DNA from: Corynebacterium sp. p3-SID1241
GTDB taxonomy: Bacteria; Actinomycetota; Actinomycetes; Mycobacteriales; Mycobacteriaceae
Assembly: GCA_025144025.1 (NCBI GenBank)
Contig: JALXWS010000006.1
Location: forward strand, 1-64,000
Reading direction: 5' to 3'
Length of the DNA stretch: 64,000 nt
Shown: piece by piece, positions 40,438 to 48,914 of the stretch
Layout of the letters: every line of letters begins with the position of its first letter
Position numbering within the stretch: the stretch's first letter is position 1
Position numbers and translations under genes: made by a program
Notes under the pieces: generated by a model
The model's database searches: none
What the model was told of the DNA's origin: nothing
The model's input: the letters and a program-made list of their open reading frames with translations, nothing else

Positions 40438-41235
40438 TTAGTGCCCGCCACAGCCACAGCCACCGGAGCCGCAACCACAGCCAGCGCCGTCGCCGCACCC
40501 ACCGGAGGGCAGTTCAATGGAGGCCGTAAGCATGGCGGTGCCGGCCACAACAGAGTCCTTCGCGGGCAGCTCGCCGCCTCCCGCTGGCAGGCATAGGTCG
40601 AAGGGGAAAAGTCCATCCATGACGAGGTGGGCGAATTTCTCGCCGGTCAGCTCATTGGTACGCCACTCAGATTCCATGACGCGCGCCGCAAAGGTTGCAG
40701 CTGGGGTGGGCACTTCCGCACCGGAACCGGAGGAAATCACCTTTGCCCCCGCGGACTCGAAGAGCGCTGGGAACTCGCCCTCGGCCGCCTCATAGGCATC
40801 GGCCGACTCGTAGGTGCGCACATCAAGACCCATGGCGGTCAGGGAAATTTGTTGCCATTGCTGCAAGGGGTCGTCGGCAAGCAAAGGCCCCTGCGCCAAG
40901 TTTGCAGTGGCCTGGGCAATGGTGGTGCCAAAGGGATCGATAATTTCCAGCAGTGCGAGCACATCGTTGACCATTTCCACGTGGGCAAACCCCTGGGTAA
41001 CGGCATTGAAGCCAATGAAGGTGGCAAAAGGTTCCACAGCGAGGATGTTGAGCTGCGCGCCCGATGGATCGGTGAATTGAATCAGCTGGCCACCGCGTAC
41101 CTCACCGGTTACGGCCAAGCGGTCGCTGGCGATAGCGGCCTCGACGGCATCCTGCCAGCGCTCGAAATTGAGGCCAATGGCCTGCATCTCGGTATTCTGC
41201 TTCACCCCAGTGTCCTTAACGTTCATGCCCGCCAT
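40438..41235 (-). CDS. hypothetical protein with Gly/Cys-rich C-terminal tail
   Basis: A 265-aa soluble protein with no recognised domain. Its last ~20 residues read GGCGDGAGCGCGSGGC then GCGGH: five cysteines among glycines and a final His, a likely metal-binding or modified tail. The body looks globular (FTDPSGAQLNILAVEPFATFIGFN, WRTNELTGEKFAHLVMDGLFPFDLCLPA). ATG 41235 has AAGG seven bases upstream. Lies divergent to hflX. Confidence 0.75.
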   Translation of the reverse strand: MAGMNVKDTGVKQNTEMQAIGLNFERWQDAVEAAIASDRLAVTGEVRGGQLIQFTDPSGAQLNILAVEPFATFIGFNAVTQGFAHVEMVNDVLALLEIIDPFGTTIAQATANLAQGPLLADDPLQQWQQISLTAMGLDVRTYESADAYEAAEGEFPALFESAGAKVISSGSGAEVPTPAATFAARVMESEWRTNELTGEKFAHLVMDGLFPFDLCLPAGGGELPAKDSVVAGTAMLTASIELPSGGCGDGAGCGCGSGGCGCGGH

Positions 41236-41298
41236 TGTATCGCCTTGTAAGCCCAGCCCAGAATCCGCAATTCCCGCTTTCGGCCGCAACGTGCCAAA

Positions 41299-42792
41299 AT
41301 GAAGAGTAGTATGACCGAATTTTCCCAGCACAATAACGACGATCTCCTCGCCCGCGCGTTCCGCGATAACGACGCTCCGGCCGCGTCAGAGGCGACGCCC
41401 ACCACCGGTGACCTTGACCTAGCAGAACGCAACGCCTTCCGCCGCGTCACCCGTGAGACCACCATCCGCGCCGAGGACACCACCGACGGCTATGAGGTGG
41501 AGTACCGCAAGCTACGCCTTGAGCGCGTCATTTTGGTTGGAGTGTGGACTGAGGGCACCGTAGCCGAGGTGGAAGCCACCATGGACGAGCTGGCGGCGCT
41601 GACCGAAACCGCCGGTGCCGAAGTCGTAGAGATGATCTACCAAAAGCGCGACAAACCTGACTCTGGTACCTTTATCGGTTCCGGCAAGGTTCAGGAGCTG
41701 CGCGACATCGTCGAGGCCACCGGCGCCGATACCGTGGTTTGCGATGGCGAGCTCAACCCCGGTCAGCTCACCGCACTCGAACGTGCTCTCAATACCAAGG
41801 TCATTGACCGCACGATGCTCATCCTTGATATCTTCGCTCAGCACGCCAAGTCCAAAGAAGGCAAGGCCCAAGTGTCCTTGGCGCAGCTGGAATACCTCTA
41901 TACCCATACCCGCGGTTGGGGCGGCAACCTTTCGCGTCAGGCTGGCGGCCGTGCTGGCTCCAATGGCGGCGTGGGCCTGCGTGGTCCTGGTGAGACCAAG
42001 ATTGAGACCGACCGGCGTCGCATCCGTACGGAGATGGCCCGCCTGCGCAAAGAACTGCGCGCAATGAAGACCGCGCGTGAGGTCAAACGCTCCAAGCGGC
42101 AGCGCTCCACCATCGCTCAGATTGCGATTGCCGGTTATACCAACGCCGGAAAGTCCTCGCTGATTAATGCCATGACCGGCGCCGGCGTGCTGGTGGAGGA
42201 CGCGCTTTTTGCCACCTTGGATCCCACCACCCGCCGTGCCTCGCTTGCCGACGGCCGCCAAGTCGTCTTTACCGATACTGTCGGTTTTGTCCGCCACCTG
42301 CCCACGCAGCTAGTCGAGGCCTTCAAATCCACCCTCGAGGAGGTGCTGGCCGCCGATATTATGTTGCACGTGGTCGACGGCTCTGACCCATTCCCGCTCA
42401 AGCAGATCGAGGCGGTAAACCAGGTAATTTATGACATCGTCTCTGCAACAGGCGAGCAAGCACCTCCCGAAATTATTGTGATCAATAAGATCGACCAAGC
42501 CGATCCGCTGGTACTTGCTGAGTTGCGCCACGTTCTCGACCACGAGGATGTTGTCTACGTATCCGCGCGCACGGGCGAGGGAATCGATGAGCTGACCGCG
42601 CGCGTAGAGCTTTTCCTCAACTCCCGCGATAGCCACGTTAAACTGCAGGTTCCCTTCACCCGCGGCGATATTGTGGCGCGCGTACACGCCGAGGGCACGG
42701 TGCGCCACGAGGAATATACGGCCGATGGCACGCTTGTCGACGTCCGCCTTCCCGCCCCCACCGCCCGCGAACTCGCCGAATTCATCGTGTAG
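41299..42792 (+). CDS. hflX: GTPase HflX
   Basis: HflX is a ribosome-associated GTPase that splits stalled or hibernating ribosomes. The 497-aa product has the N-terminal HflX domain (SGTFIGSGKVQELRDIV; GGRAGSNGGVGLRGPGETKIETDRR), then the G domain with GYTNAGKSS near 282, DTVGFV and NKID. ATG 41311 is an alternative start, four codons in. In mycobacteria hflX follows dapF directly; here two minus-strand genes lie between. Confidence 0.95.
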   Translation: MKSSMTEFSQHNNDDLLARAFRDNDAPAASEATPTTGDLDLAERNAFRRVTRETTIRAEDTTDGYEVEYRKLRLERVILVGVWTEGTVAEVEATMDELAALTETAGAEVVEMIYQKRDKPDSGTFIGSGKVQELRDIVEATGADTVVCDGELNPGQLTALERALNTKVIDRTMLILDIFAQHAKSKEGKAQVSLAQLEYLYTHTRGWGGNLSRQAGGRAGSNGGVGLRGPGETKIETDRRRIRTEMARLRKELRAMKTAREVKRSKRQRSTIAQIAIAGYTNAGKSSLINAMTGAGVLVEDALFATLDPTTRRASLADGRQVVFTDTVGFVRHLPTQLVEAFKSTLEEVLAADIMLHVVDGSDPFPLKQIEAVNQVIYDIVSATGEQAPPEIIVINKIDQADPLVLAELRHVLDHEDVVYVSARTGEGIDELTARVELFLNSRDSHVKLQVPFTRGDIVARVHAEGTVRHEEYTADGTLVDVRLPAPTARELAEFIV

Positions 42793-42835
42793 GAAGTTTC
42801 TTAAAACCGGCTCCGGTGATCCATAATTAAGGCTC

Positions 42836-44116
42836 GTGAGCTTAAAAGGTTGGACTGTCCACGGAGACGGTAAAAAGATTGCACCGGGCGCGGTCGTAGC
42901 GCCGGAAGAACGACTTAGTTGGGGCCGTACCATCGGCATCGGCATGCAGCACGTGGTAGCCATGTTCGGTGCCACGCTGTTGGTTCCTACCCTGACCGGA
43001 TTCCCCGTCAATACGACGCTGCTCTTTTCCGGCCTCGGAACCATTTTGTTCCTGCTTATCACCCGCAACCGGTTGCCGTCTTACCTCGGCTCTTCCTTTG
43101 CGTTTATCGCGCCGCTGTCGGCTTCGCAGCAGTACGGTATCGCCGCGCAGGCAGGCTCCATTTTGGTTACTGGCCTCGTCTTGGCCGCGGTGGGTGTGGC
43201 CGTAAAGATCGCCGGCCGCCGCGTGCTCGATTCCGTCATGCCGCCGGCCGTGACCGGGGCGATTGTGGCGCTCATCGGCCTGAACTTGGCACCGAATGCA
43301 GCCGAGAACTTTGCCTCCCAGCCGCTCGTGGCGGCGGTGACGCTGCTCGTCATCCTGCTGGCTACCGTCGCCGGGCGCGGCATGGTCTCGCGCCTATCTA
43401 TCCTGCTCGGTGTGGTCGCTGGCTGGGTCTTCGCTGCGCTTACCGGCAACCTAGGCGATGACGCCGTCGCGGCCATCGATGCCGCCCCGTGGGTGGGCCT
43501 GCCGGAATTCCACGCGCCTTCCTTCAACATTTCCGCCATCGCCGTGGCGCTTCCCGTGCTGGTGGTGCTCGTCGCGGAAAACGTCGGCCACGTCAAAGCG
43601 GTCTCCGAGATGACCAAGCGCGACCTCGATGACCTAGCCGGTGACGCTCTGATTGCCGATGGTCTCGCGTCCACCCTTGCCGGCGGCTTCGGTGGCTCGG
43701 GTACCACGACTTACGCCGAAAACATTGGCGTGATGGCTGCCACCCGCGTTTATTCCACGGCCGCGTACTGGGTAGCAGCCTTTACCGCCATCCTTTTAGC
43801 TTTCGTGCCGAAGTTTGGAGCGCTGATTTTTACTATCCCGACCGGCGTTCTCGGTGGCGCCTGCATCGTTCTTTACGGACTCATCGGCATGCTGGGCGTG
43901 CGCATCTGGATGGACAATAAGGTCAATTTCAATAATCCGGTCAATCTGACTGCGGCCGCAGTGGCACTCATTGCCGGCATTGGCAACCTGACCTTAACTG
44001 TTGGCGGGGTCTCCCTCGAGGGCATTGCTTGGGGTTCGGTGGGTATCATCGTGGCTTATCCGATTATGAAGAAGCTGTACGATTCCGTCGGCGAGGGCCA
44101 TAGCGCCAAGTACTAA
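42836..44116 (+). CDS. NCS2-family uracil/xanthine permease
   Basis: A 426-aa transporter with about 14 hydrophobic segments that imports nucleobases by proton symport. Features are GMQHVVAMFGATLLVPTLTGFP at the start, LPSYLGSSFAFIAPL, ENVGHVKAVSEMTKRD and GGFGGSGTTTYAENIGVMA, the NCS2 signature, of the UraA/PyrP type. It starts with GTG. Uracil is the most likely substrate. Confidence 0.9.
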   Translation: MSLKGWTVHGDGKKIAPGAVVAPEERLSWGRTIGIGMQHVVAMFGATLLVPTLTGFPVNTTLLFSGLGTILFLLITRNRLPSYLGSSFAFIAPLSASQQYGIAAQAGSILVTGLVLAAVGVAVKIAGRRVLDSVMPPAVTGAIVALIGLNLAPNAAENFASQPLVAAVTLLVILLATVAGRGMVSRLSILLGVVAGWVFAALTGNLGDDAVAAIDAAPWVGLPEFHAPSFNISAIAVALPVLVVLVAENVGHVKAVSEMTKRDLDDLAGDALIADGLASTLAGGFGGSGTTTYAENIGVMAATRVYSTAAYWVAAFTAILLAFVPKFGALIFTIPTGVLGGACIVLYGLIGMLGVRIWMDNKVNFNNPVNLTAAAVALIAGIGNLTLTVGGVSLEGIAWGSVGIIVAYPIMKKLYDSVGEGHSAKY

Positions 44117-44125
44117 TTTCCCAGC

Positions 44126-44134
44126 TGTGGATAA
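44126..44134 (-). promoter_or_regulatory. perfect DnaA box
   Basis: TGTGGATAA, the complement of the DnaA consensus TTATCCACA. It faces a second perfect copy 51 bases away. Confidence 0.6.
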
Positions 44135-44136
44135 CT

Positions 44137-44170
44137 GCCCGTCGCGCGGCCGCGGCGGGCATTGTTGTTG
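44137..44170 (+). terminator. terminator of the NCS2 permease gene
   Basis: GCCCGTCGCG (44137-44146) pairs with CGCGGCGGGC (44151-44160), one G-U pair, followed by ATTGTTGTTG. It lies between the two DnaA boxes. Confidence 0.65.
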
Positions 44171-44185
44171 ATGGGCCAACGCGGG

Positions 44186-44194
44186 TTATCCACA
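44186..44194 (+). promoter_or_regulatory. perfect DnaA box
   Basis: TTATCCACA, inverted relative to the copy at 44126-44134, about 54 bases before the HNH gene start. Confidence 0.6.
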
Positions 44195-44247
44195 CCGCGC
44201 CGGTGCGTGGCTCGCGCAGGCTTGCGGGGGCTGTTTAACTCAGCGGC

Positions 44248-45237
44248 ATGACCGCATTGGACGCATACTTAAACGCCGTGAGCACCGGCATGGACATCGT
44301 CGCCGCCGCTCAAGGCCTTAGCGATCGTCAGCTCATTGCGCGAGGTGCCTCCGATATAGCCGCGCGAGACTTGCTGCGTTTGTGCGATACCTACTTTGGC
44401 CGGTGCGGCTTTTCTGCCAAACAACGGGCGGCGCGGCAAACAAAGCATTCCCTCGACGTGCTGCTGCTCATTGAAAAATATGCCGTGCGCTTGCCGACGC
44501 AGCGCGACGCCTGGACCCTGCGCTCCGAACTGTGTGCCTTTCGCGGTAGCGCCACGGCGCTGGAAAAGCGAGCTCGGACGTTGGTGCGTGAACTGCGCCC
44601 GCGCCGCGCACCAGAAAAGGGCGTGCGCATTACCCGTCGTTCCGGTGGCCCGTGGTCGCTGACGATTACCGGGGATTCGGCCGATGTGGCGGATATGCAC
44701 GCTGCATTGGATGCCAATAAGCCCCTGCAATCTGCCAAAGACCTCTTCTTTGGCAAGGCGGATGCGTCGCGCACAACGGTGACGACACAGGTGGTTCTCA
44801 CCCTTGAGGAGCTCGACTGCATAGTTGACGGTGGGGGCGAGGAAATCACTCTCCAACTCACCAACGGCGCTCGAATGACAGGCGCAGAGCTGGTGGCACG
44901 CACACTGAGCGACCACGGCTATGTCACCCTCGTACACCCGCACGAGGGGCCGGTAAACCTCTACCGAACCTCGCGGCTAGCCAATGACAAACAACGGCTG
45001 ATGGCGGCTGCGGTCAATCCTGTCTGCCCCTGGGATAGCTGCAACTTTCCCGCTGATAAATGCCAAATTCACCACCTAAGAGCCTGGAAGGACGGCGGCG
45101 AGACTAACGCTGCGAACCTCACGACGTGCTGTCCCTACCACAACGGCGTTAACGACGATGACCCTAACGCTCCGCCTAGCCGAGGCCGGCTTGCCCGGGT
45201 GAGCGGGCAGGTGAAATGGGTGCCACCGTGGGGATAG
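44248..45237 (+). CDS. HNH-domain protein
   Basis: A 329-aa protein of the type with a long helical N-terminal region and a C-terminal HNH nuclease domain: CPWDSCNFPADKCQIHHLRAWKDGGETNAANLTTCCPYHNG, with Cys pairs holding zinc and the IHH catalytic region. Such genes are numerous and variable in corynebacteria, and their role is not known. The body is variable, so it may be lineage-specific. The stop lies just before the ptsH terminator on the opposite strand. Confidence 0.85.
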   Translation: MTALDAYLNAVSTGMDIVAAAQGLSDRQLIARGASDIAARDLLRLCDTYFGRCGFSAKQRAARQTKHSLDVLLLIEKYAVRLPTQRDAWTLRSELCAFRGSATALEKRARTLVRELRPRRAPEKGVRITRRSGGPWSLTITGDSADVADMHAALDANKPLQSAKDLFFGKADASRTTVTTQVVLTLEELDCIVDGGGEEITLQLTNGARMTGAELVARTLSDHGYVTLVHPHEGPVNLYRTSRLANDKQRLMAAAVNPVCPWDSCNFPADKCQIHHLRAWKDGGETNAANLTTCCPYHNGVNDDDPNAPPSRGRLARVSGQVKWVPPWG

Positions 45238-45249
45238 GTGGCGTCGGTA

Positions 45250-45283
45250 AGCGAAAAGCTCCCCACCGCACGGGTGGGGAGCC
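45250..45283 (-). terminator. terminator of ptsH
   Basis: GCTCCCCACC (45258-45267) pairs with GGTGGGGAGC (45273-45282). Read on the minus strand it is followed by TTTT, so it ends ptsH; it may also stop the HNH transcript. Confidence 0.85.
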
Positions 45284-45305
45284 TAAAGTCGAACCGTTTT
45301 AGAGC

Positions 45306-45575
45306 TTAGGAAGCATCCAAGTCCTTCTCGATGAGAGCAGCAATCTTTTCCACTGCTTCTTCGTTATCAGAGGTAACGGTCACCTCATCGCCCTGTTCTG
45401 CACCAAGAGCCATGATCATCAGGGAAGAGGCAGCGTCGGTCTCATCCTCATCATCGTCACCAACCAGGTTAAGGAAGATATCCTCATCGAACTCGCCAGC
45501 AGCGTCTGCGATAATGGATGCGGGACGTGCGTGCAGGCCTACGGAGGAGCCAACCTTTACAGTCTTGGAAGCCAT
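45306..45575 (-). CDS. ptsH: phosphocarrier protein HPr
   Basis: HPr passes phosphate from enzyme I to sugar-specific EII components. The 89-aa product has the active His15 in SSVGLHARPAS, and the Ser46-like region ASSLMIMALGAE. The acidic GDDDEDETD before it is also present in C. glutamicum HPr. GGAT-type spacing before ATG is weak but the start is fixed by the family. It lies downstream of ptsF. Confidence 0.97.
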   Translation of the reverse strand: MASKTVKVGSSVGLHARPASIIADAAGEFDEDIFLNLVGDDDEDETDAASSLMIMALGAEQGDEVTVTSDNEEAVEKIAALIEKDLDAS

Positions 45576-45628
45576 GGAAATATCCTTTCTTACGGGGATT
45601 TTTACAATCCAGTGTACGAGTGTTTGGT

Positions 45629-47737
45629 TTATGCTGCCACGTTCTGGGCGGCTTCTTCGAAGGCCTTATTGGGCCAGAACTGCTTCATCGCCAGCACCGC
45701 TGCGGTCGAGACAACCACGCCGGCCGCAATGGCAACGAGGTAACCCCAGAACGGGTCGATGGCGAAGAAGACGAACACGCCACCGTGCGGAGCACGGGAA
45801 CCGACCGACAGAGCCATCGAAATCGCGCCAGTTACCGCGCCGCCGGCCATCATCGAAGGGATGACGCGGAACGGGTCGGCCGCTGCGAACGGAATGGCTC
45901 CTTCGGAAACGAAGGACAAGCCCAGGAGCCAAGCAGACTTGCCGTTTTCCTGTTCGGCAGGGGTAAACAGCGACTTGCGGATGAACGTGGCTAGCGACAG
46001 TGCAATCGGTGCGACCATGCCGGAAGCCATGACGGCGGCCATGATCTGCATGGAGGATTCGTCACCGGTGGAAAGCCCGGCCGTCGCGAAGAGGTAGGCA
46101 GCCTTATTGACTGGGCCGCCCAGGTCGAAGCACATCATCAAGCCGAGGATGATACCAAGGAGCACGGCCGAGGAGCCGGACATAGACGATAGCCAATTTT
46201 GCAGGCCGTCCATGATGGCTGCCAACGGTGCACCCAGCAGCAGGTACATTGCAAGGCCGACGACTAGCGAGGTAAGCAGCGGGATAATGACGACCGGCAT
46301 GAGCGAGCCTAGCCAGCGTGGCACTTTCCAACTGCCAATCCACATGGCGATAAAGCCCGCCAGAAGACCAGTTACCAGGCCACCGATGAAGCCAGCGCCC
46401 AAGGTGACTGCGATCGCGCCGCCCGCGAAGCCCGGGGCGATGCCCGGACGGCCGGCGAGCGCGTAGGCGATATAGCCCGACAGCGCGGCGACGATAAAGC
46501 CCATAGCCGCTTGGCCGACAGCGAAGAGAACAGCGCCGAGATAGAGCAAGAATCCGGAGCGCTCGAAGTGCATGAGTTCGCCGTCAACGGTCACGTCATG
46601 GCCGGGGAGGTTGCCGAGCGAAAAGTCCGTCGATAGTGCTTGCCAACCATTTGCCATATCGGCACCACCGAAAAGGAAGCCGAGGGCGAGCAGCAGACCA
46701 CCGGCCGCGACGAACGGGACCATATAAGACACGCCGGTCATAATGGCTTGCTGGATGCGCTTGCCCCAACCAAGAGACTTGCCTTCTTCTTCCGCATCGG
46801 CACGGGTAGCGGTGCCGGAGACCTTATGCGCGTGGGGGTTGTGCGCGGCTGCGATCGCCTCGTCGAGCATCGTGCCAGGTTCATTGATGGCGCGTTTGAC
46901 GCCAGATTCGATAACCGGCTTGCCAGCGAAGCGCTCGCGATCGCGCACGCCGACGTCCGTGGCGAAGATAACTGCATCGGCCGCGTCGATGGTGGCTTGA
47001 GAGACAGACTCATTATTTGACGAGCCTTGGGTCTCTACGGTCAGCGAGACGTCGTCACGCTCGGCCGCGGTCTGGGTCAGCGCGTCGGCGGCCATATAGG
47101 TGTGGGCGATGCCGGTGGGGCAGGCGGTGATGGCCACGATGCGGGTGACATCGGCCGAAGATTCGGCGCTAGCTGGGGTTGCGGTCGGGGAAGCATCGTC
47201 GGCTGCTGCAGCGCCGGTACCAGCCCCGGCGGTGGCAGCGGCGGTTGCTGTCGATTCAGAGTTCGGCTTTTTTATTGGCTTTTCTGCGTTGACTACGTCC
47301 AGTACGAGACGGACGATTTCTTCCTTGGTGGGCGCGTTGCGCAGGGACTCGAGGAAGTCCTTCCGCACTAGAGCGCGGGCTAACTTGGACAAAATCTTCA
47401 GGTGGGCCTTGCCGCCACCGGCCGGGGCCGCGATAAGGAAGACGAGCTGGGCGTCACCGTCAGGGCCGGAGAAATCCACGCCGCGGCTTAAGCGGGCGAA
47501 CGCGAGTGTGGGTTCTGTCACGGCCTCGGAGCGGCAGTGCGGGATGGCAACGCCACCGGGCACGCCGGTTCCGGCTTTAGCCTCGCGGTCGATGGCGGGC
47601 TGTGCCAAACCGGCGATGTCGGTGGCTCGGCCGGTGTCATGGACCAGCGTGGCCAGGTTGGTGATGACGGAGTCAACGCTGTCGCCGAAGTCGGCGTCGA
47701 GCGCGACTAGGTCGGTAGTGATAAGGTCGGAAGCCAT
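45629..47737 (-). CDS. ptsF: PTS fructose transporter subunit EIIABC
   Basis: Takes up fructose and phosphorylates it to fructose 1-phosphate. The 702-aa fusion has EIIA first (GGVAIPHCRS with the active His), then an Ala/Thr-rich linker, EIIB (ITACPTGIAHTYMAADAL with the active Cys) and EIIC with about ten membrane helices. It follows fruK by 13 bases and precedes ptsH, so fruK-ptsF-ptsH is one unit. Confidence 0.96.
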   Translation of the reverse strand: MASDLITTDLVALDADFGDSVDSVITNLATLVHDTGRATDIAGLAQPAIDREAKAGTGVPGGVAIPHCRSEAVTEPTLAFARLSRGVDFSGPDGDAQLVFLIAAPAGGGKAHLKILSKLARALVRKDFLESLRNAPTKEEIVRLVLDVVNAEKPIKKPNSESTATAAATAGAGTGAAAADDASPTATPASAESSADVTRIVAITACPTGIAHTYMAADALTQTAAERDDVSLTVETQGSSNNESVSQATIDAADAVIFATDVGVRDRERFAGKPVIESGVKRAINEPGTMLDEAIAAAHNPHAHKVSGTATRADAEEEGKSLGWGKRIQQAIMTGVSYMVPFVAAGGLLLALGFLFGGADMANGWQALSTDFSLGNLPGHDVTVDGELMHFERSGFLLYLGAVLFAVGQAAMGFIVAALSGYIAYALAGRPGIAPGFAGGAIAVTLGAGFIGGLVTGLLAGFIAMWIGSWKVPRWLGSLMPVVIIPLLTSLVVGLAMYLLLGAPLAAIMDGLQNWLSSMSGSSAVLLGIILGLMMCFDLGGPVNKAAYLFATAGLSTGDESSMQIMAAVMASGMVAPIALSLATFIRKSLFTPAEQENGKSAWLLGLSFVSEGAIPFAAADPFRVIPSMMAGGAVTGAISMALSVGSRAPHGGVFVFFAIDPFWGYLVAIAAGVVVSTAAVLAMKQFWPNKAFEEAAQNVAA

Positions 47738-47750
47738 GTTTAGGCACTCC

Positions 47751-48716
47751 TTAGGCTAGCGAGTTTACGGGGGTATGTGCGATATCGAGTTCTTCTGGGC
47801 GAGGGAATTGGGTGCCCTGTTTGGATGCAGCCGCAGTTCCGTAGGCAACCGACTGCGCGAGGCTATCGGCCGGCGACTTACCGGCGGTGCGGCCAAGAAG
47901 GTATCCGGCGAGTGCGGCGTCACCGGCGCCTACGGTGGATTTCACCGTGGCGGGCGGGGGAGTTGCAGCCCAAGCGCCATCCGCGGTAACCAGCACCGCG
48001 CCGGCACTGCCAAGAGTGACGAGTACTTCTGCGATGCCCTGCTTGACGACGTCTCGGGCCGCCCGAACAACCCCTGAGTACTCGCCGTGCGCGGCCTGGT
48101 CTTCCAGTTCGCGGCCGTCGGTTCCGGTGAGCTGGCCGAGTTCTAGGCCGTTCGGCTTAATGAGATCCGGCGCAGCAGAATTGAGGCTTTCCCCAATGGC
48201 CTGCATTGGGGCATCGGACGTATCGACGGCAATGCGGGCCTGTGGTGCGGCCGCGCGAACCGCGGAGATGAGGTCGCAATACCAATCGGTATCTACGCCA
48301 CGCGGCAGCGAGCCGGCTAGAACCACCCAGTCAGAGGCAAGGGCGCGGGCGGTGAGCTCGGAGGTAATGGCGCGGGAGTCGGCGTCGGAAAGCGCAGGGC
48401 CTGGACCGTTGACCTTGGTGGTGGTGCCATCAGGCTCAGTGATGGTGGTATTGACGCGAACTGCGCCGTCCATGGGGATAGCAGAGGAAGGCAGCCCAGC
48501 CGAGTGGATGAGATTCAGGAAAGAATCGGAGTCGTGGGCCGGGAAAAGAGCCAAGGATTGCTCGCCGGCCAAGTGCACGGCATGGGTGACGTTTACACCC
48601 TTGCCGCCAGCAACCTGTGTGACCTCGCTGGCGCGGTGGACATCACCGGAAGTCAATGGCTCACTGAGCACAAGGGTGGCGTCGATACTGGGATTGGGGG
48701 TCAGCGTGAGAATCAA
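47751..48716 (-). CDS. fruK: 1-phosphofructokinase
   Basis: Phosphorylates fructose 1-phosphate to the 1,6-bisphosphate. PfkB-family motifs: LTPNPSIDATL at the N-terminus and TVGAGDAALAGYLLG near the C-terminus. The start is TTG 48716 (MILTLTPNPS), with AAAGGG five bases upstream; the frame extends to 48779 with unrelated sequence. Length 321 aa is normal. It is divergent from ptsI. Confidence 0.93.
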   Translation of the reverse strand: MILTLTPNPSIDATLVLSEPLTSGDVHRASEVTQVAGGKGVNVTHAVHLAGEQSLALFPAHDSDSFLNLIHSAGLPSSAIPMDGAVRVNTTITEPDGTTTKVNGPGPALSDADSRAITSELTARALASDWVVLAGSLPRGVDTDWYCDLISAVRAAAPQARIAVDTSDAPMQAIGESLNSAAPDLIKPNGLELGQLTGTDGRELEDQAAHGEYSGVVRAARDVVKQGIAEVLVTLGSAGAVLVTADGAWAATPPPATVKSTVGAGDAALAGYLLGRTAGKSPADSLAQSVAYGTAAASKQGTQFPRPEELDIAHTPVNSLA

Positions 48717-48802
48717 GTCGTCCCTTTCGCAGGTTGTATATTGGGGGCCGAACGCCGTGGGAGAGGACCGTACGGGCATGGCCCGCCCTTAATGTTGATT
48801 CT

Positions 48803-48819
48803 TGTCCGATTGTGTCCGA
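48803..48819. promoter_or_regulatory. direct repeat TGTCCGA x2, candidate sugar-regulator site
   Basis: TGTCCGA at 48803-48809 and 48813-48819, exactly 10 bases apart, so on one face of the helix, in the fruK-ptsI divergent region. A plausible DeoR-type (SugR or FruR) site; not proven. Confidence 0.45.
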
Positions 48820-48914
48820 AAGTCAACAGAATTCCTGTGGTATACATTGCTTTTCTATCCGATTTGTGGTGTTCTGGAAGTTAATAAACCGCTATCTTCG
48901 AAGGAAGTACGCTC

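Noticed and set aside
41236..41331. Upstream extension of the Cys-tailed protein
   Set aside because: AAGG and normal spacing support ATG 41235; the upstream codons overlap the hflX promoter region.
45420..45470. Acidic insert in HPr as a novelty
   Set aside because: The same acidic run is known in C. glutamicum HPr.
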